12,747 nucleotides of DNA from Oscillospiraceae bacterium (GCA_009776345.1 WRLS01000049.1:1-12747), one strand, 5' to 3'. Counted from the first letter of the stretch, positions 6,169 through 12,513 are shown. Numbers and translations are program-made. The notes: generated by a model from the letters alone, not told the origin.

Positions 6169-6286
6169 TTGCCCCCGCGGCTTGAGCGGGTGAGCTGTGC
6201 GAAACTGCAACGAGGAATAAGCATATTGTAGGCACAGAACTTACCCAACTGCGAATAATGACATTACACGAGAGAAGGCGAGGCGT

Positions 6287-6550
6287 ATGAAATACAGGAA
6301 CGCTTCCGAGATACTGCCGGACGATTTACTGCGGGAGCTTCAAAAATACGCGCCCGGCGAAATACTTTATGTCCCCGCCGGCAAGGACAGGAAAAAATGG
6401 GGCGCGGGTACGGGGGCGCGGCATTTTTACGACGAGAGGAACGCGGAGATAAGGCACAAATATTTTAAGCACAGGGAACCTATAAGCTCCCTCTGCGATG
6501 AATACGGGCTTTCCGACGAAACTGTCCGCAAGATATTATACCGAGTCTGA
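6287..6550 (+). CDS. CD3324-like small helix-turn-helix protein
   Basis: An 87-residue protein resembling the small CD3324-type family of Firmicutes. The first part has NASEILPDDLLRELQKYAPGEILYVP, the centre is KKWGAGTGARHFYDERNAEIRHKYF, and the C-terminal third (EPISSLCDEYGLSDETVRKILYRV) is a plausible helix-turn-helix resembling those of the Mor/C-activator class. It is probably a DNA-binding regulator; the target is unknown. GAGAAGG at 6272-6278 is spaced 8 nt from the ATG. Its last 15 nt, including the stop codon, overlap the 3' end of the convergent spoIIR gene. No clear promoter is visible upstream. The family name is from memory of the pattern. Confidence 0.85.
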   Translation: MKYRNASEILPDDLLRELQKYAPGEILYVPAGKDRKKWGAGTGARHFYDERNAEIRHKYFKHREPISSLCDEYGLSDETVRKILYRV

Positions 6551-7117
6551 AATTACTTCATCCCCGCCCCGAAATTTCTCCCGCAGAGTATTTGCCAGCT
6601 CCATCACAGCCAACTTCGGCTTGTAGCGCGGGTTTGTCCCGATTTCCCTGATCTGCCCCTCAAGCGGCAGGCGCTCGCCCATTGCGGCGGGGATACACAT
6701 CGGCGGGTACATTACGCACCACCAGTTTTCGCCGCCGCCCTCCCCGATTGTAAGCCTTACTGCGTTGTAACGCCCCGCAGGCACGGTGATGTCGTCATAT
6801 CGGCGAGTGGGGAAAAACATATTTACAAGCTCCGCTTTGACCGGGTAATCGTAACCGTTCGCGCGAATTTCCCGCCGCGCGGCTTCTTCCAGCCGTACAA
6901 GCCCGCCCGCCTGCCCTAAATCTTCCGTCTGCGCCAACAGCGCGTCCCGGACCTTTAGCTTCAGCGCCTGATCCTCCTCGCTGTCGGAGTTCGCAAGGAC
7001 ATGAAGGCGGAGCATCTGCGCGCGGATATTGCTGTACTCCTGCTCAAAGCCCGCGTAAGCGTGGAGCATTACGGAAAAAACCAAGAGCGGCAAAAGAATG
7101 ATATGTATCTTTTTCAT
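6536..7117 (-). CDS. spoIIR: Stage II sporulation protein R
   Basis: A 193-residue secreted signalling protein made in the forespore. In Bacillus and Clostridia, SpoIIR triggers the SpoIIGA protease to process pro-sigma-E in the mother cell. Visible: an N-terminal signal/anchor (KKIHIILLPLLVFSVMLHAYA), then IRAQMLRLHVLANSDSEEDQ, the LKLKVRDALL helix, DYPVKAELVNMFFPTRRYDD, the conserved PAGRYNAVRLTIGEGGGENW and WWCVMYPPMC. Order and length match the family, so the gene looks intact. It lies 63 nt downstream of the SDR gene but probably has separate control. Its AGGCAGG ribosome binding site is inside the right arm of a stable hairpin (7121-7159). The 3' end overlaps the convergent HTH gene by 15 nt. 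Confidence 0.96.
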   Translation of the reverse strand: MKKIHIILLPLLVFSVMLHAYAGFEQEYSNIRAQMLRLHVLANSDSEEDQALKLKVRDALLAQTEDLGQAGGLVRLEEAARREIRANGYDYPVKAELVNMFFPTRRYDDITVPAGRYNAVRLTIGEGGGENWWCVMYPPMCIPAAMGERLPLEGQIREIGTNPRYKPKLAVMELANTLREKFRGGDEVISDSV

Positions 7118-7120
7118 AAT

Positions 7121-7159
7121 AAAACCTGCCTTTCCTATTGATAAGGATTGGCAGGTTTT
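7121..7159 (-). promoter_or_regulatory. Hairpin over the spoIIR ribosome binding site
   Basis: On the minus strand AAAACCTGCC (7150-7159) pairs perfectly with GGCAGGTTTT (7121-7130). Inside, TCCT and AGGA (7133-7136 and 7144-7147) pair across a symmetric 2x2 internal loop, closed by a 7-nt loop. The only purine-rich Shine-Dalgarno candidate for spoIIR (AGGCAGG) is in the downstream arm. The hairpin could repress translation of read-through transcripts from the SDR gene, or act as a weak terminator. A TATAAT lies about 10 nt upstream without a convincing -35, and no clear sigma-F box was found. Confidence 0.65.
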
Positions 7160-7180
7160 TGCCGTATTATACGATATCGA

Positions 7181-8071
7181 TTAACCCCTCCACGATTTTA
7201 TCGGTTCCCAGCCTATAGCGGCTTTTAATCGCTTGCTTGAAAAAAGTGATGTATGTCCGGGCAGGGGCTCGCGTATCAGCGGGATGAGGTCGGGGCGGTA
7301 TGTTTTTATGATATCCATTGTAGGCTCCGTTTTTACCGTGTCGTCGTTTATGCAGTAGTAGCAGCCGAACGGCACGATAGACCGCGCCTGCTCCATCAGC
7401 ATACAGTGGGCGCTTGCTAAATCCTCACCGGAGGTCCAAGCCATCAGCCATTCATCCCACTCGGCGGTGGGAGCGGTTTCTGCTTTCCAGCGCTTGCGGC
7501 ATTCGGCGTTCAGTATTACTGCGGGGCGAAGGCTGTAGCAACGCATACCGTACACCCGCGAATATTTTTCCAGCAGGCTTTCTCCGAGAAGCTTTGAAAG
7601 CGAATAAGAATCCTCGGCATCGGACGGATGGTCCTCGTCTATCGGCAGGTATTTCAGCTCAAAGGGGCGGTCGGTTATGCGGTAGCCATGCCCCAGCGCA
7701 CAATTTGAGCCTGTGTTTACAAAAATTTCCACACCGCACCGCCGCGCCGCCTCCAGCATATTGTAAAGCCCGATGATGTTCGTCTGCATACCTATCGGGA
7801 AAACGGCGGGGTCGTCGTGGCCTTTAAACGGCGGGATATCGGTGGGGTCAGGCATTGCGGCGGCATTGTGTACAGCGTCAAACCCCATGCCCTTCATCGC
7901 GCGCATACAGTCCTCGGCGCTGTTAATATTCCCGCTTACCCACTGCAGGGCGGAAAATTCCGGTAGCGGTTCCCCGGTACCCATCAAAACCACCTCGTGG
8001 CCGCGGTTAATCAGCTCGCGCACAAGACCCGGGCCGAAATGCCCGGTAGAACCTGTTACCAATGTTTTCAT
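7181..8071 (-). CDS. NAD(P)-dependent epimerase/dehydratase (extended SDR)
   Basis: A 296-residue extended short-chain dehydrogenase/reductase that acts on sugars or nucleotide sugars with bound NAD(P). The N-terminal Rossmann motif is TGSTGHFG (residues 6-13), with VHNAAAM around 67-73, a Ser in NTGSNCALG near 122, and the catalytic Tyr156-SLS-Lys160. A reading from ATG at 8155 would add 28 residues lying inside the upstream gene. The ATG at 8071 is preferred because the Rossmann strand starts there, a GGGGG run precedes it, and it sits 4 nt after the upstream stop. Tight coupling to the mandelate-racemase-type gene suggests both act in one sugar or sugar-acid pathway. The exact reaction is unknown. 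Confidence 0.9.
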   Translation of the reverse strand: MKTLVTGSTGHFGPGLVRELINRGHEVVLMGTGEPLPEFSALQWVSGNINSAEDCMRAMKGMGFDAVHNAAAMPDPTDIPPFKGHDDPAVFPIGMQTNIIGLYNMLEAARRCGVEIFVNTGSNCALGHGYRITDRPFELKYLPIDEDHPSDAEDSYSLSKLLGESLLEKYSRVYGMRCYSLRPAVILNAECRKRWKAETAPTAEWDEWLMAWTSGEDLASAHCMLMEQARSIVPFGCYYCINDDTVKTEPTMDIIKTYRPDLIPLIREPLPGHTSLFSSKRLKAAIGWEPIKSWRG

Positions 8072-8075
8072 AAAT

Positions 8076-9194
8076 TTATTCCCCCGGCGTGCTGTAATAT
8101 TGTACTTTTTCCATATCAGGTTCGATGCCCAGCCCGGGCTTGTCCGGGATATCAAGGAAGCCGTCCTTGATCACAAAAGGCGATTGCGTGATATTGTCCA
8201 TTAGCGGCGACGGCGTGATATATTCCACCCATTGGGACACGGGCATTGCGGCGCTGACCTGTAAATCGGCGGCAAGCCCGAATGCGGTGTTCCAGCCATG
8301 CCCGATGCAGTCAATGCCGTGGTCATACGCGTGCCACGCGATGCGAAGCTGCTCCGTAAGCCCGCCGGCTTTTGTGCAGTCCGGCTGGACGATATCAACC
8401 GCGCCGCGTTCAATCCACGGGAAAAAGCTCTGGCGGCGGGTAAGCACTTCGCAGGCGGAAATTTTTACCGGGGAGTGTTCACGCAGTTTTATGTAGCCCT
8501 CAATATCATCCGCGCGCAAAGCTTCCTCGTACCACTCCACATTGTATTCGCGCAGCATTTTCGCGGTTTCCAGCGCGCGTTTATAGGTCACGGCGTAAAA
8601 CGTACCGGAACCGCCCGCGTCTATCATCAGCGCGATATCATCGCCCATAATACGGCGACATTCGGCAACGAGCCTTTCGTCGTTTTTGAGGTCCTTCCTG
8701 CCGAATGTCCCCCAACCTAGCTTTATCCCGGTAAAGCCCCTGTCAAGCGCGGCACGGATTTTATTTTCAAGCGAGCCCCTGTCGTCGCTGAATGAAAGGG
8801 ACGCATATGGGCGAATTTTATCCCGGTAGCGCCCCCCTGCCAACACCGACACGCTCACGCCCAGCCGCTTGCCGAACAGGTCCCACAGCGCGATATCCAC
8901 GCCGGAGATTACATGGGTTATGCTTCCGCCGCGCCCAAGCCAAAAATGCTGCTGGTGAAGGCGCTCACTGATGCGCGCGGGGGACGTAAGCGGCCCTTCG
9001 CTTTTTAGGGCGGGGCCGATCAGCCGCATTGCCGCCGCGGTAATTGCCAACGTGGTGTAGGTGCTGCCGTAGCCCTTCACGCCGTTTTCATCCTCAAGCT
9101 CGATCAGCGTGTTGAAGTTTTCGCCGCGCTCGATTGCCCCGCCGTAATCATCCTTGGGATAAAGGGGGTAGTACCGTATTTCTTTGATGCGCAT
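8076..9194 (-). CDS. Enolase-superfamily enzyme, mandelate racemase/muconate lactonizing type
   Basis: A 372-residue enolase-superfamily protein with an N-terminal capping domain (to about 120) and a TIM barrel. The superfamily abstracts a proton alpha to a carboxylate using a Mg ion. Candidate metal ligands are Asp192 (LMIDAGG), Glu223 (WYEEAL) and Glu249 (SACEVL). The barrel Lys motif is GIKLGWG, so the first Lys (158) is present but the second Lys of a KxK is Gly160. His299 in GHGWNT fits the catalytic His, and DIVQPD supplies Asp272. This suggests an acid-sugar dehydratase or cycloisomerase rather than a classical racemase, but the substrate cannot be given. GGAGG lies 6 nt before the ATG. 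The promoter is at 9219-9247; this is the first gene of a unit with the SDR gene. Confidence 0.92.
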   Translation of the reverse strand: MRIKEIRYYPLYPKDDYGGAIERGENFNTLIELEDENGVKGYGSTYTTLAITAAAMRLIGPALKSEGPLTSPARISERLHQQHFWLGRGGSITHVISGVDIALWDLFGKRLGVSVSVLAGGRYRDKIRPYASLSFSDDRGSLENKIRAALDRGFTGIKLGWGTFGRKDLKNDERLVAECRRIMGDDIALMIDAGGSGTFYAVTYKRALETAKMLREYNVEWYEEALRADDIEGYIKLREHSPVKISACEVLTRRQSFFPWIERGAVDIVQPDCTKAGGLTEQLRIAWHAYDHGIDCIGHGWNTAFGLAADLQVSAAMPVSQWVEYITPSPLMDNITQSPFVIKDGFLDIPDKPGLGIEPDMEKVQYYSTPGE

Positions 9195-9218
9195 ATTTGC
9201 CTCCCTGCGTTTTTTTAA

Positions 9219-9247
9219 AGTATACTATACCACGTCACGGCAGTCAA
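9219..9247 (-). promoter_or_regulatory. Promoter of the enolase-superfamily/SDR operon
   Basis: Minus-strand TTGACT (9242-9247) and TATACT (9219-9224) separated by 17 nt, close to consensus sigma-A, about 24 nt upstream of the start codon. An additional TATAGT overlaps it. Confidence 0.8.
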
Positions 9248-9311
9248 ATAGAAACCGGAAAAGGAAGCCGTAAAAACAAAAAACCGCGCGGTGATTTCGG
9301 CGGCACGGTGC

Positions 9312-9411
9312 CACCCTCTTTAAAAAAGAGGGTAAGGCTACAACAAGATTTATTCTTTCATCAGAAAGCGCAAAGTAATTTTAGGACGTACCCTCTTTTT
9401 TAAAGAGGGTG
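9312..9411. repeat. Nested inverted repeat with hairpin arms
   Basis: The 21-nt arms 9313-9333 and 9390-9410 are exact reverse complements of each other (22 nt including the flanking C and G), separated by 56 nt. Each arm is itself a hairpin, ACCCTCTTT/AAAGAGGGT with a 3-nt loop. The two alternative foldings match the architecture of the GTAGGG elements, although the sequences differ. Confidence 0.8.
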
Positions 9412-9438
9412 TCTTCAAAGCGTTTACGCTTTGAAGAC
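9411..9438. repeat. Perfect 12-bp hairpin
   Basis: GTCTTCAAAGCG (9411-9422) pairs with CGCTTTGAAGAC (9427-9438) around TTTA. Its core TTCAAAGCG resembles the third hairpin of the cloverleaf element (TTCAAAACGG at 75-84). It is fused directly to the nested element on its left. Confidence 0.75.
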
Positions 9439-9457
9439 GGGTGTTTTGCCTTTGGCA

Positions 9458-9485
9458 GGATTTAGGTTTCAGGATTGAGGATTTA
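9458..9485 (+). repeat. GGWTTNA heptad array E
   Basis: GGATTTA, GGTTTCA, GGATTGA, GGATTTA, preceded by a TGCC-TTT-GGCA hairpin and followed by GAAAGGGAAGAAGC. The 24 nt at 9436-9459 that lead into this array recur at 12534-12557 with one difference. Confidence 0.75.
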
Positions 9486-9565
9486 GAAAGGGAAGAAGCT
9501 TGCATATTCCATATTTTTCCATTTTAAATTTGTGCTTAAATGATTGCGGTTGTGAATTTTGCCAG

Positions 9566-9596
9566 CTATATCTGCTTTACGGCGGGATAATATAAT
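9566..9596 (+). promoter_or_regulatory. Possible promoter of the coat gene pair
   Basis: An AT-rich GATAATATAAT segment (9586-9596) lies about 48 nt before the first start codon. No good TTGACA-like -35 is present. CTATATC (9566-9572), 13 nt upstream of GATAATAT, loosely resembles a mother-cell sigma-E arrangement, which would suit a coat gene. Weak evidence. Confidence 0.35.
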
Positions 9597-9643
9597 AGTG
9601 CGGGATTTTTCCGCAGCAGACCAATTTGAGAGGAGTTTTAAAG

Positions 9644-9829
9644 ATGCCTAACTTGACTTCCAAAGAACTCACCGCGATCGAGGATACCCTCGGCGTTGAA
9701 GAAAACCTTATAAAAAAATATAAGATGTACGCGCAAAACTGCTCAGACCAGACTATCCGCCAAAAGTGTGAAGAAATCGCCCAACGGCACCAGCACCACT
9801 TCAACACTTTGATGAACCATTTGAGCTAG
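9644..9829 (+). CDS. Small helical protein upstream of CotF-like gene
   Basis: A 61-residue protein beginning MPNLTSKELTAIEDTLGVEE. A TTG at 9626 could extend it by six residues, but AGGAG (9631-9635) would then lie inside the gene; the ATG at 9644 has normal 8-nt spacing. The sequence looks like two amphipathic helices with LIKKYKMYAQNC and CEEIAQRHQHHFNTLMNHL, resembling the small partner proteins found before CotF-domain coat genes in Clostridia and a half-size ferritin-like or CotF-like helical pair. No signal peptide. The next gene starts 12 nt later, so they are co-transcribed. A spore-coat role is inferred from the neighbour. Confidence 0.85.
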   Translation: MPNLTSKELTAIEDTLGVEENLIKKYKMYAQNCSDQTIRQKCEEIAQRHQHHFNTLMNHLS

Positions 9830-9841
9830 GGGGAAACGGAA

Positions 9842-10120
9842 ATGATGGAAATGAAAAACCAGAGCTACCACGAAAAAGAAATGCTGACCGACCTTCTCGC
9901 CAGCCAGAAATTCGTCACAGGCGGCTACAATACGTTTGCCAACGAATGTGCCACCCCCGCGATTAAAACAGATTTTGTAAATATCCTCACTGAGGAGCAT
10001 AGGCTCCAAAATGAGATTTTCTGCGAAATGCACAAGCGCGGCTGGTACCAAACCGAAGCGGCAGACCAAAACAAGGTCAACATGGCAAAGCAAAAGTACA
10101 CGATGGCAAGCAGCCAGTAG
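9842..10120 (+). CDS. CotF-domain spore coat protein
   Basis: A 92-residue protein with a CotF (coat F) domain: HEKEMLTDLLASQKFVTGGYNTFANEC at the start, TPAIKTDFVNILTEEHRLQNEIFCEM in the middle and the hallmark KRGWYQTEAA. CotF-family proteins are small helical components of the endospore coat or are found on the spore surface. The domain is close to complete, and the short polar tail is normal. An AGGGGG run about 8 nt upstream supports the ATG at 9842; in-frame ATGs at 9845 and 9851 cannot be excluded. It is the second gene of a two-gene unit and is followed by a strong stem-loop terminator. Confidence 0.92.
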   Translation: MMEMKNQSYHEKEMLTDLLASQKFVTGGYNTFANECATPAIKTDFVNILTEEHRLQNEIFCEMHKRGWYQTEAADQNKVNMAKQKYTMASSQ

Positions 10121-10132
10121 TCAATAGCGATA

Positions 10133-10167
10133 AAGAAAATCCCCCGGTATAGCCAGGGGATTTTCTT
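10133..10167. terminator. Bidirectional stem-loop terminator between cotF-like gene and groEL
   Basis: AAGAAAATCCCC (10133-10144) pairs perfectly with GGGGATTTTCTT (10156-10167), giving a 12-bp stem with an A-rich left side and a T-rich right side. It suits termination of the coat unit (plus) and could also stop groESL read-through (minus). Confidence 0.85.
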
Positions 10168-10173
10168 GTTTCT

Positions 10174-10288
10174 TCTTTTCCTAAATCCTGCCTAAATTCG
10201 CTCCGCGAATTTGCGTTTGTTTCATCTTTTCCTAAATCCTAAAACCTAAATCCTCAATCCTGCCTAAATTCGCTCCGCGAATTTAGGC
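10174..10288. repeat. Duplicated heptad/hairpin unit (array F) behind groEL
   Basis: Two direct copies of TCTTTTCCTAAATCCT (10174-10189 and 10225-10240). The first is followed directly by a GCCTAAATTCGC hairpin segment (10190-10212). The second has four heptads, CCTAAAT, CCTAAAA, CCTAAAT, CCTCAAT (10231-10258), before the same hairpin. In the second copy GCCTAAATTCGC (10262-10273) and GCGAATTTAGGC (10277-10288) form a perfect 12-bp stem whose last base is the last base of the groEL stop codon. The first copy has lost the outer pairs. Confidence 0.8.
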
Positions 10289-11925
10289 TAGTACATCCCG
10301 CCCATTCCGCCGCCGCCGGGAGGCATCATCGGAGGGGTTTCCTCTTTGATATCGGCGACCAGGCTTTCCGTGGTGAGGACCATCCCCGCTACAGAAGCGG
10401 CGTTTTGCAGCGCGCAGCGCGTTACCTTTGCCGGGTCTACGATGCCCAGCGAGATCATGTCGCCGTAGGCTTCGTTTTGCATATCGAAGCCGTAGCCGAC
10501 CTTGCCGTTGCCCAGGATGTTGTTGACGATAACGGAGCCTTCCAGCCCGGCGTTTGTCGCCATTTGGCGCACCGGTTCCTCAAGCGCTTTGAGGACGATG
10601 TTCACGCCGGTTTTTTCGTCGGCATTGATTTCCGGGCAGTCCAGCAATTTCTTCGCGTCGGAGATGACATTGAGGAACGCGATACCGCCGCCGGCATTGA
10701 TGCCTTCCTCTACAGCGGCCTTCGTCGCGGCAAGGGCGTCTTCTATACGCAGCTTCTTCTCTTTCATCTCGATTTCGGTAGCGGCTCCGACTTTGATAAC
10801 AGCAACGCCGCCCGCAAGTTTAGCAAGGCGCTCTTGCAGCTTTTCTTTGTCAAACTCACTGGTTGATATGTCGATCTCGTTGCGTATTTGGCCTACGCGG
10901 TCCTGGATGGCTTTTTTATCGCCCGCGCCTTCTACAATGATTGTGTTTTCTTTTTGCACAACAACCTTGCCCGCGCGGCCGAGATCGTTGATTGTCGCCT
11001 CTTTCAGGTCAAGCCCAAGCTCTTCTGTGATGACCTGCCCGCCTGTCAGCGTGGCGATGTCTTTGAGCATTTCCTTGCGGCGGTCGCCGAAGCCCGGGGC
11101 TTTTACCGCAACGCAGGTGAATGTGCCGCGCAGTTTGTTGACGATCAGCGTGGACAGTGCCTCTCCCTCAACATCCTCGGCGATGATGACCAGCTTCTTG
11201 CCGGACTGCACGATTTGCTCCAGAAGCGGCAGTATTTCCTGCACGGTGGAAAGCTTTTTATCGGTGATAAGCAAGTAGGCATCGTCGATGACAGCTTCCA
11301 TCTTCTCGGTATCTGTTACCATATAGGGCGTGATGTAGCCGCGGTCGAACTGCATACCTTCGACAACTTCTGTGTAGGTGTCGGCGGTTTTGGATTCCTC
11401 GATTGTGATGACCCCATCCGCGCTTACCTTTTCCATGGCTTCGGCAATCAGCGTGCCGATCAGCCCATCGCTCGCGGACACGGTGCCGACCCTGGCGATA
11501 TCCTGTGTGCCGGATACTTTCTGGGAGTTGTTTTTGATGCCCTCAACTGCCGCGTCCACTGCTTTTTGCACGCCGCGTTTGAGGTCCATCGGGTTCGCGC
11601 CGGCCACTACATTCTTCATCCCTTCGCGTACAAGCGCCTGTGCCAGCAAGGTGGCGGTAGTTGTACCGTCGCCCGCTACATCGTTTGTTTTGGTGGCGAC
11701 TTCTTTTACAAGCTGTGCGCCCATGTTTTCGTAGGCGTCCTCAAGCTCGATTTCTTTTGCGATTGTAACGCCGTCGTTCGTGATAAGGGGGGAGCCGAAT
11801 TTTTTATCCAGCACAACATTGCGCCCCTTTGGGCCTAAAGTGATTTTGATGGTGTCCGCCAGCTTGTCGATGCCGGCCTGCAGGGATTTACGGGCATCCT
11901 CGCCGTATACGATCATTTTTGCCAT
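10288..11925 (-). CDS. groEL: Chaperonin GroEL (60 kDa)
   Basis: A 545-residue Hsp60 chaperonin that forms the double-ring ATP-driven folding chamber with GroES. Clear signatures: TLGPKGRNVVLDKKFGSP, the DGTTTAT ATP-binding loop, AAVEEGINAGGG, GYGFDMQNEAYGDM and the Gly-Met-rich tail ending GGGMGGMY. An upstream ATG at 11967 would add 14 basic residues and is not used: GGAGGAG lies 8 nt before the ATG at 11925, where the canonical MAKMIVYG begins. It follows groES by 46 nt in a groES-groEL operon controlled by the CIRCE operator. The stop codon abuts a heptad/hairpin unit. Confidence 0.99.
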   Translation of the reverse strand: MAKMIVYGEDARKSLQAGIDKLADTIKITLGPKGRNVVLDKKFGSPLITNDGVTIAKEIELEDAYENMGAQLVKEVATKTNDVAGDGTTTATLLAQALVREGMKNVVAGANPMDLKRGVQKAVDAAVEGIKNNSQKVSGTQDIARVGTVSASDGLIGTLIAEAMEKVSADGVITIEESKTADTYTEVVEGMQFDRGYITPYMVTDTEKMEAVIDDAYLLITDKKLSTVQEILPLLEQIVQSGKKLVIIAEDVEGEALSTLIVNKLRGTFTCVAVKAPGFGDRRKEMLKDIATLTGGQVITEELGLDLKEATINDLGRAGKVVVQKENTIIVEGAGDKKAIQDRVGQIRNEIDISTSEFDKEKLQERLAKLAGGVAVIKVGAATEIEMKEKKLRIEDALAATKAAVEEGINAGGGIAFLNVISDAKKLLDCPEINADEKTGVNIVLKALEEPVRQMATNAGLEGSVIVNNILGNGKVGYGFDMQNEAYGDMISLGIVDPAKVTRCALQNAASVAGMVLTTESLVADIKEETPPMMPPGGGGMGGMY

Positions 11926-11971
11926 AATAAAACTCCTCCGTTTTTTCTGTTTGGGATTGTGAAACAATAAG

Positions 11972-12256
11972 CTACTCTACGATCGCGAGAATGTCGCTTT
12001 GGCGGACGATTGTATACTCCACATCGTCGATCTTGACTTCCGTGCCGGAGTATTTGCTGGTCAGAACGCGGTCGCCCGTTTCCACATACATATCGACATC
12101 CTTGCCGTCCACGATGCCGCCGGGGCCCACCGCGATAACCTCCGCCACCTGGGGCTTCTCCTTTGCCGAACCCGCCAGGATGATGCCGCTTTTTGTGGTT
12201 TCCTCGGCTTCGACAAGCTTCAGCACGACCCGGTCTGCCAATGGTTTGATTGTCAT
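11972..12256 (-). CDS. groES: Co-chaperonin GroES (10 kDa)
   Basis: A 94-residue co-chaperonin that caps the GroEL ring. It begins MTIKPLADRVVLKLVEAEET and shows the mobile loop TKSGIILAGSAKEKPQ, VIAVGPGG and the C-terminal YTIVRQSDILAIVE. A longer reading from 12304 would include the CIRCE region and is rejected: GGAGGAG lies about 7 nt before the ATG at 12256. First gene of the groESL operon; heat-shock control through HrcA at CIRCE is expected. Confidence 0.99.
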   Translation of the reverse strand: MTIKPLADRVVLKLVEAEETTKSGIILAGSAKEKPQVAEVIAVGPGGIVDGKDVDMYVETGDRVLTSKYSGTEVKIDDVEYTIVRQSDILAIVE

Positions 12257-12297
12257 ACGATTTCTCCTCCTGTTATTTTTCTCTTTTAAAGCTTTGG

Positions 12298-12324
12298 TTA
12301 GCACTCATTGCCATCGAGTGCTAA
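12298..12324. promoter_or_regulatory. CIRCE operator (HrcA binding site)
   Basis: Perfect TTAGCACTC (12298-12306), N9, GAGTGCTAA (12316-12324). This is the canonical HrcA repressor operator of Gram-positive heat-shock operons, located in the groES leader next to the promoter. Confidence 0.98.
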
Positions 12325-12356
12325 TTATATTTTAACCTGTTTTCCAAAAAAATCAA
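12324..12356 (-). promoter_or_regulatory. groESL promoter
   Basis: Minus-strand TTGATT (12351-12356) with TAAAAT (12329-12334), spacer 16 nt; a TATAAT (12324-12329) immediately follows and touches the CIRCE. A sigma-A promoter, with HrcA bound at CIRCE expected to block it. Confidence 0.75.
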
Positions 12357-12399
12357 GCCCTATTTCCAATCTTAACAAATTATTCATAAATATTGCATC

Positions 12400-12423
12400 G
12401 TAGGGGCGGGGTCATTCCGCCCG
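12400..12423. repeat. Half copy of the GTAGGG element
   Basis: GTAGGGGCGG...CCGCCCG forms one hairpin arm (GGGCGG/CCGCCC) with the same left flank ATTGCATC as the element at 3627. The second arm is missing; an unrelated palindromic block starts right after. Confidence 0.65.
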
Positions 12424-12426
12424 AAA

Positions 12427-12513
12427 CTCCCTCCGGCGCTACGCGCCACCTCCCTCAGAGAGGAAGGCAAAGTCCCCCTCACTGAGGGGGATGTCACGCA
12501 GTGACAGGGGGAG
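12427..12513. repeat. Composite CTCCCTC...GGGGGAG hairpin cluster
   Basis: Between CTCCCTC (about 12428-12434) and GGGGGAG (12507-12513) lie GGCGC-TAC-GCGCC (12435-12447), a CCTC-AGA-GAGG pair (about 12450-12463), TCCCCCTCA-C-TGAGGGGGA (12473-12491) and TGTCAC-GCA-GTGACA (12492-12506). The outer ends can pair, giving another multi-branched, cloverleaf-like layout. Confidence 0.7.

Larger units (their letters stand above)
5894..6286. other. 393-nt intergenic region with hairpin and two heptad arrays
   Basis: No convincing gene is seen. It begins with GGGAAGAAGC, the purine tail also found beside heptad arrays, directly overlapping the preceding stop codon. From 5935 to 6045 I see no recognisable element. 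A hairpin CCTGG...CCAGG with an inner GCGGCTTCGC (about 6059-6078) leads into the heptad arrays at 6077-6106 and 6134-6168. From 6170 to 6286 there is no clear promoter; the only strong signal is GAGAAGG before the next gene. No terminator with a U-tract was found for the upstream gene. Confidence 0.6.
9248..9643. other. Intergenic repeat-rich region before the coat genes
   Basis: No gene is supported. It contains short palindromes ACCGCGCGGT (about 9283-9292) and GGCAC-G-GTGCC (9302-9312), the nested element at 9312-9411, a 12-bp hairpin at 9411-9438, a small TGCC-TTT-GGCA hairpin (9447-9457), heptad array E (9458-9485), the purine tail GAAAGGGAAGAAGC, and then an AT-rich promoter region leading to the coat genes. 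A short TGCGG...CCGCA hairpin lies at 9599-9615 in the leader. Confidence 0.65.

Noticed and set aside
5894..6286. Riboswitch or structured leader upstream of the HTH gene
   Set aside because: No conserved riboswitch core or terminator/antiterminator pair could be recognised; the structure present is explained by the repeat arrays.
10405..11838. Long plus-strand frames opposite groEL
   Set aside because: They are antisense to a clear groEL gene, with no ribosome binding site or recognisable domain; they are a by-product of GC-rich codon use.
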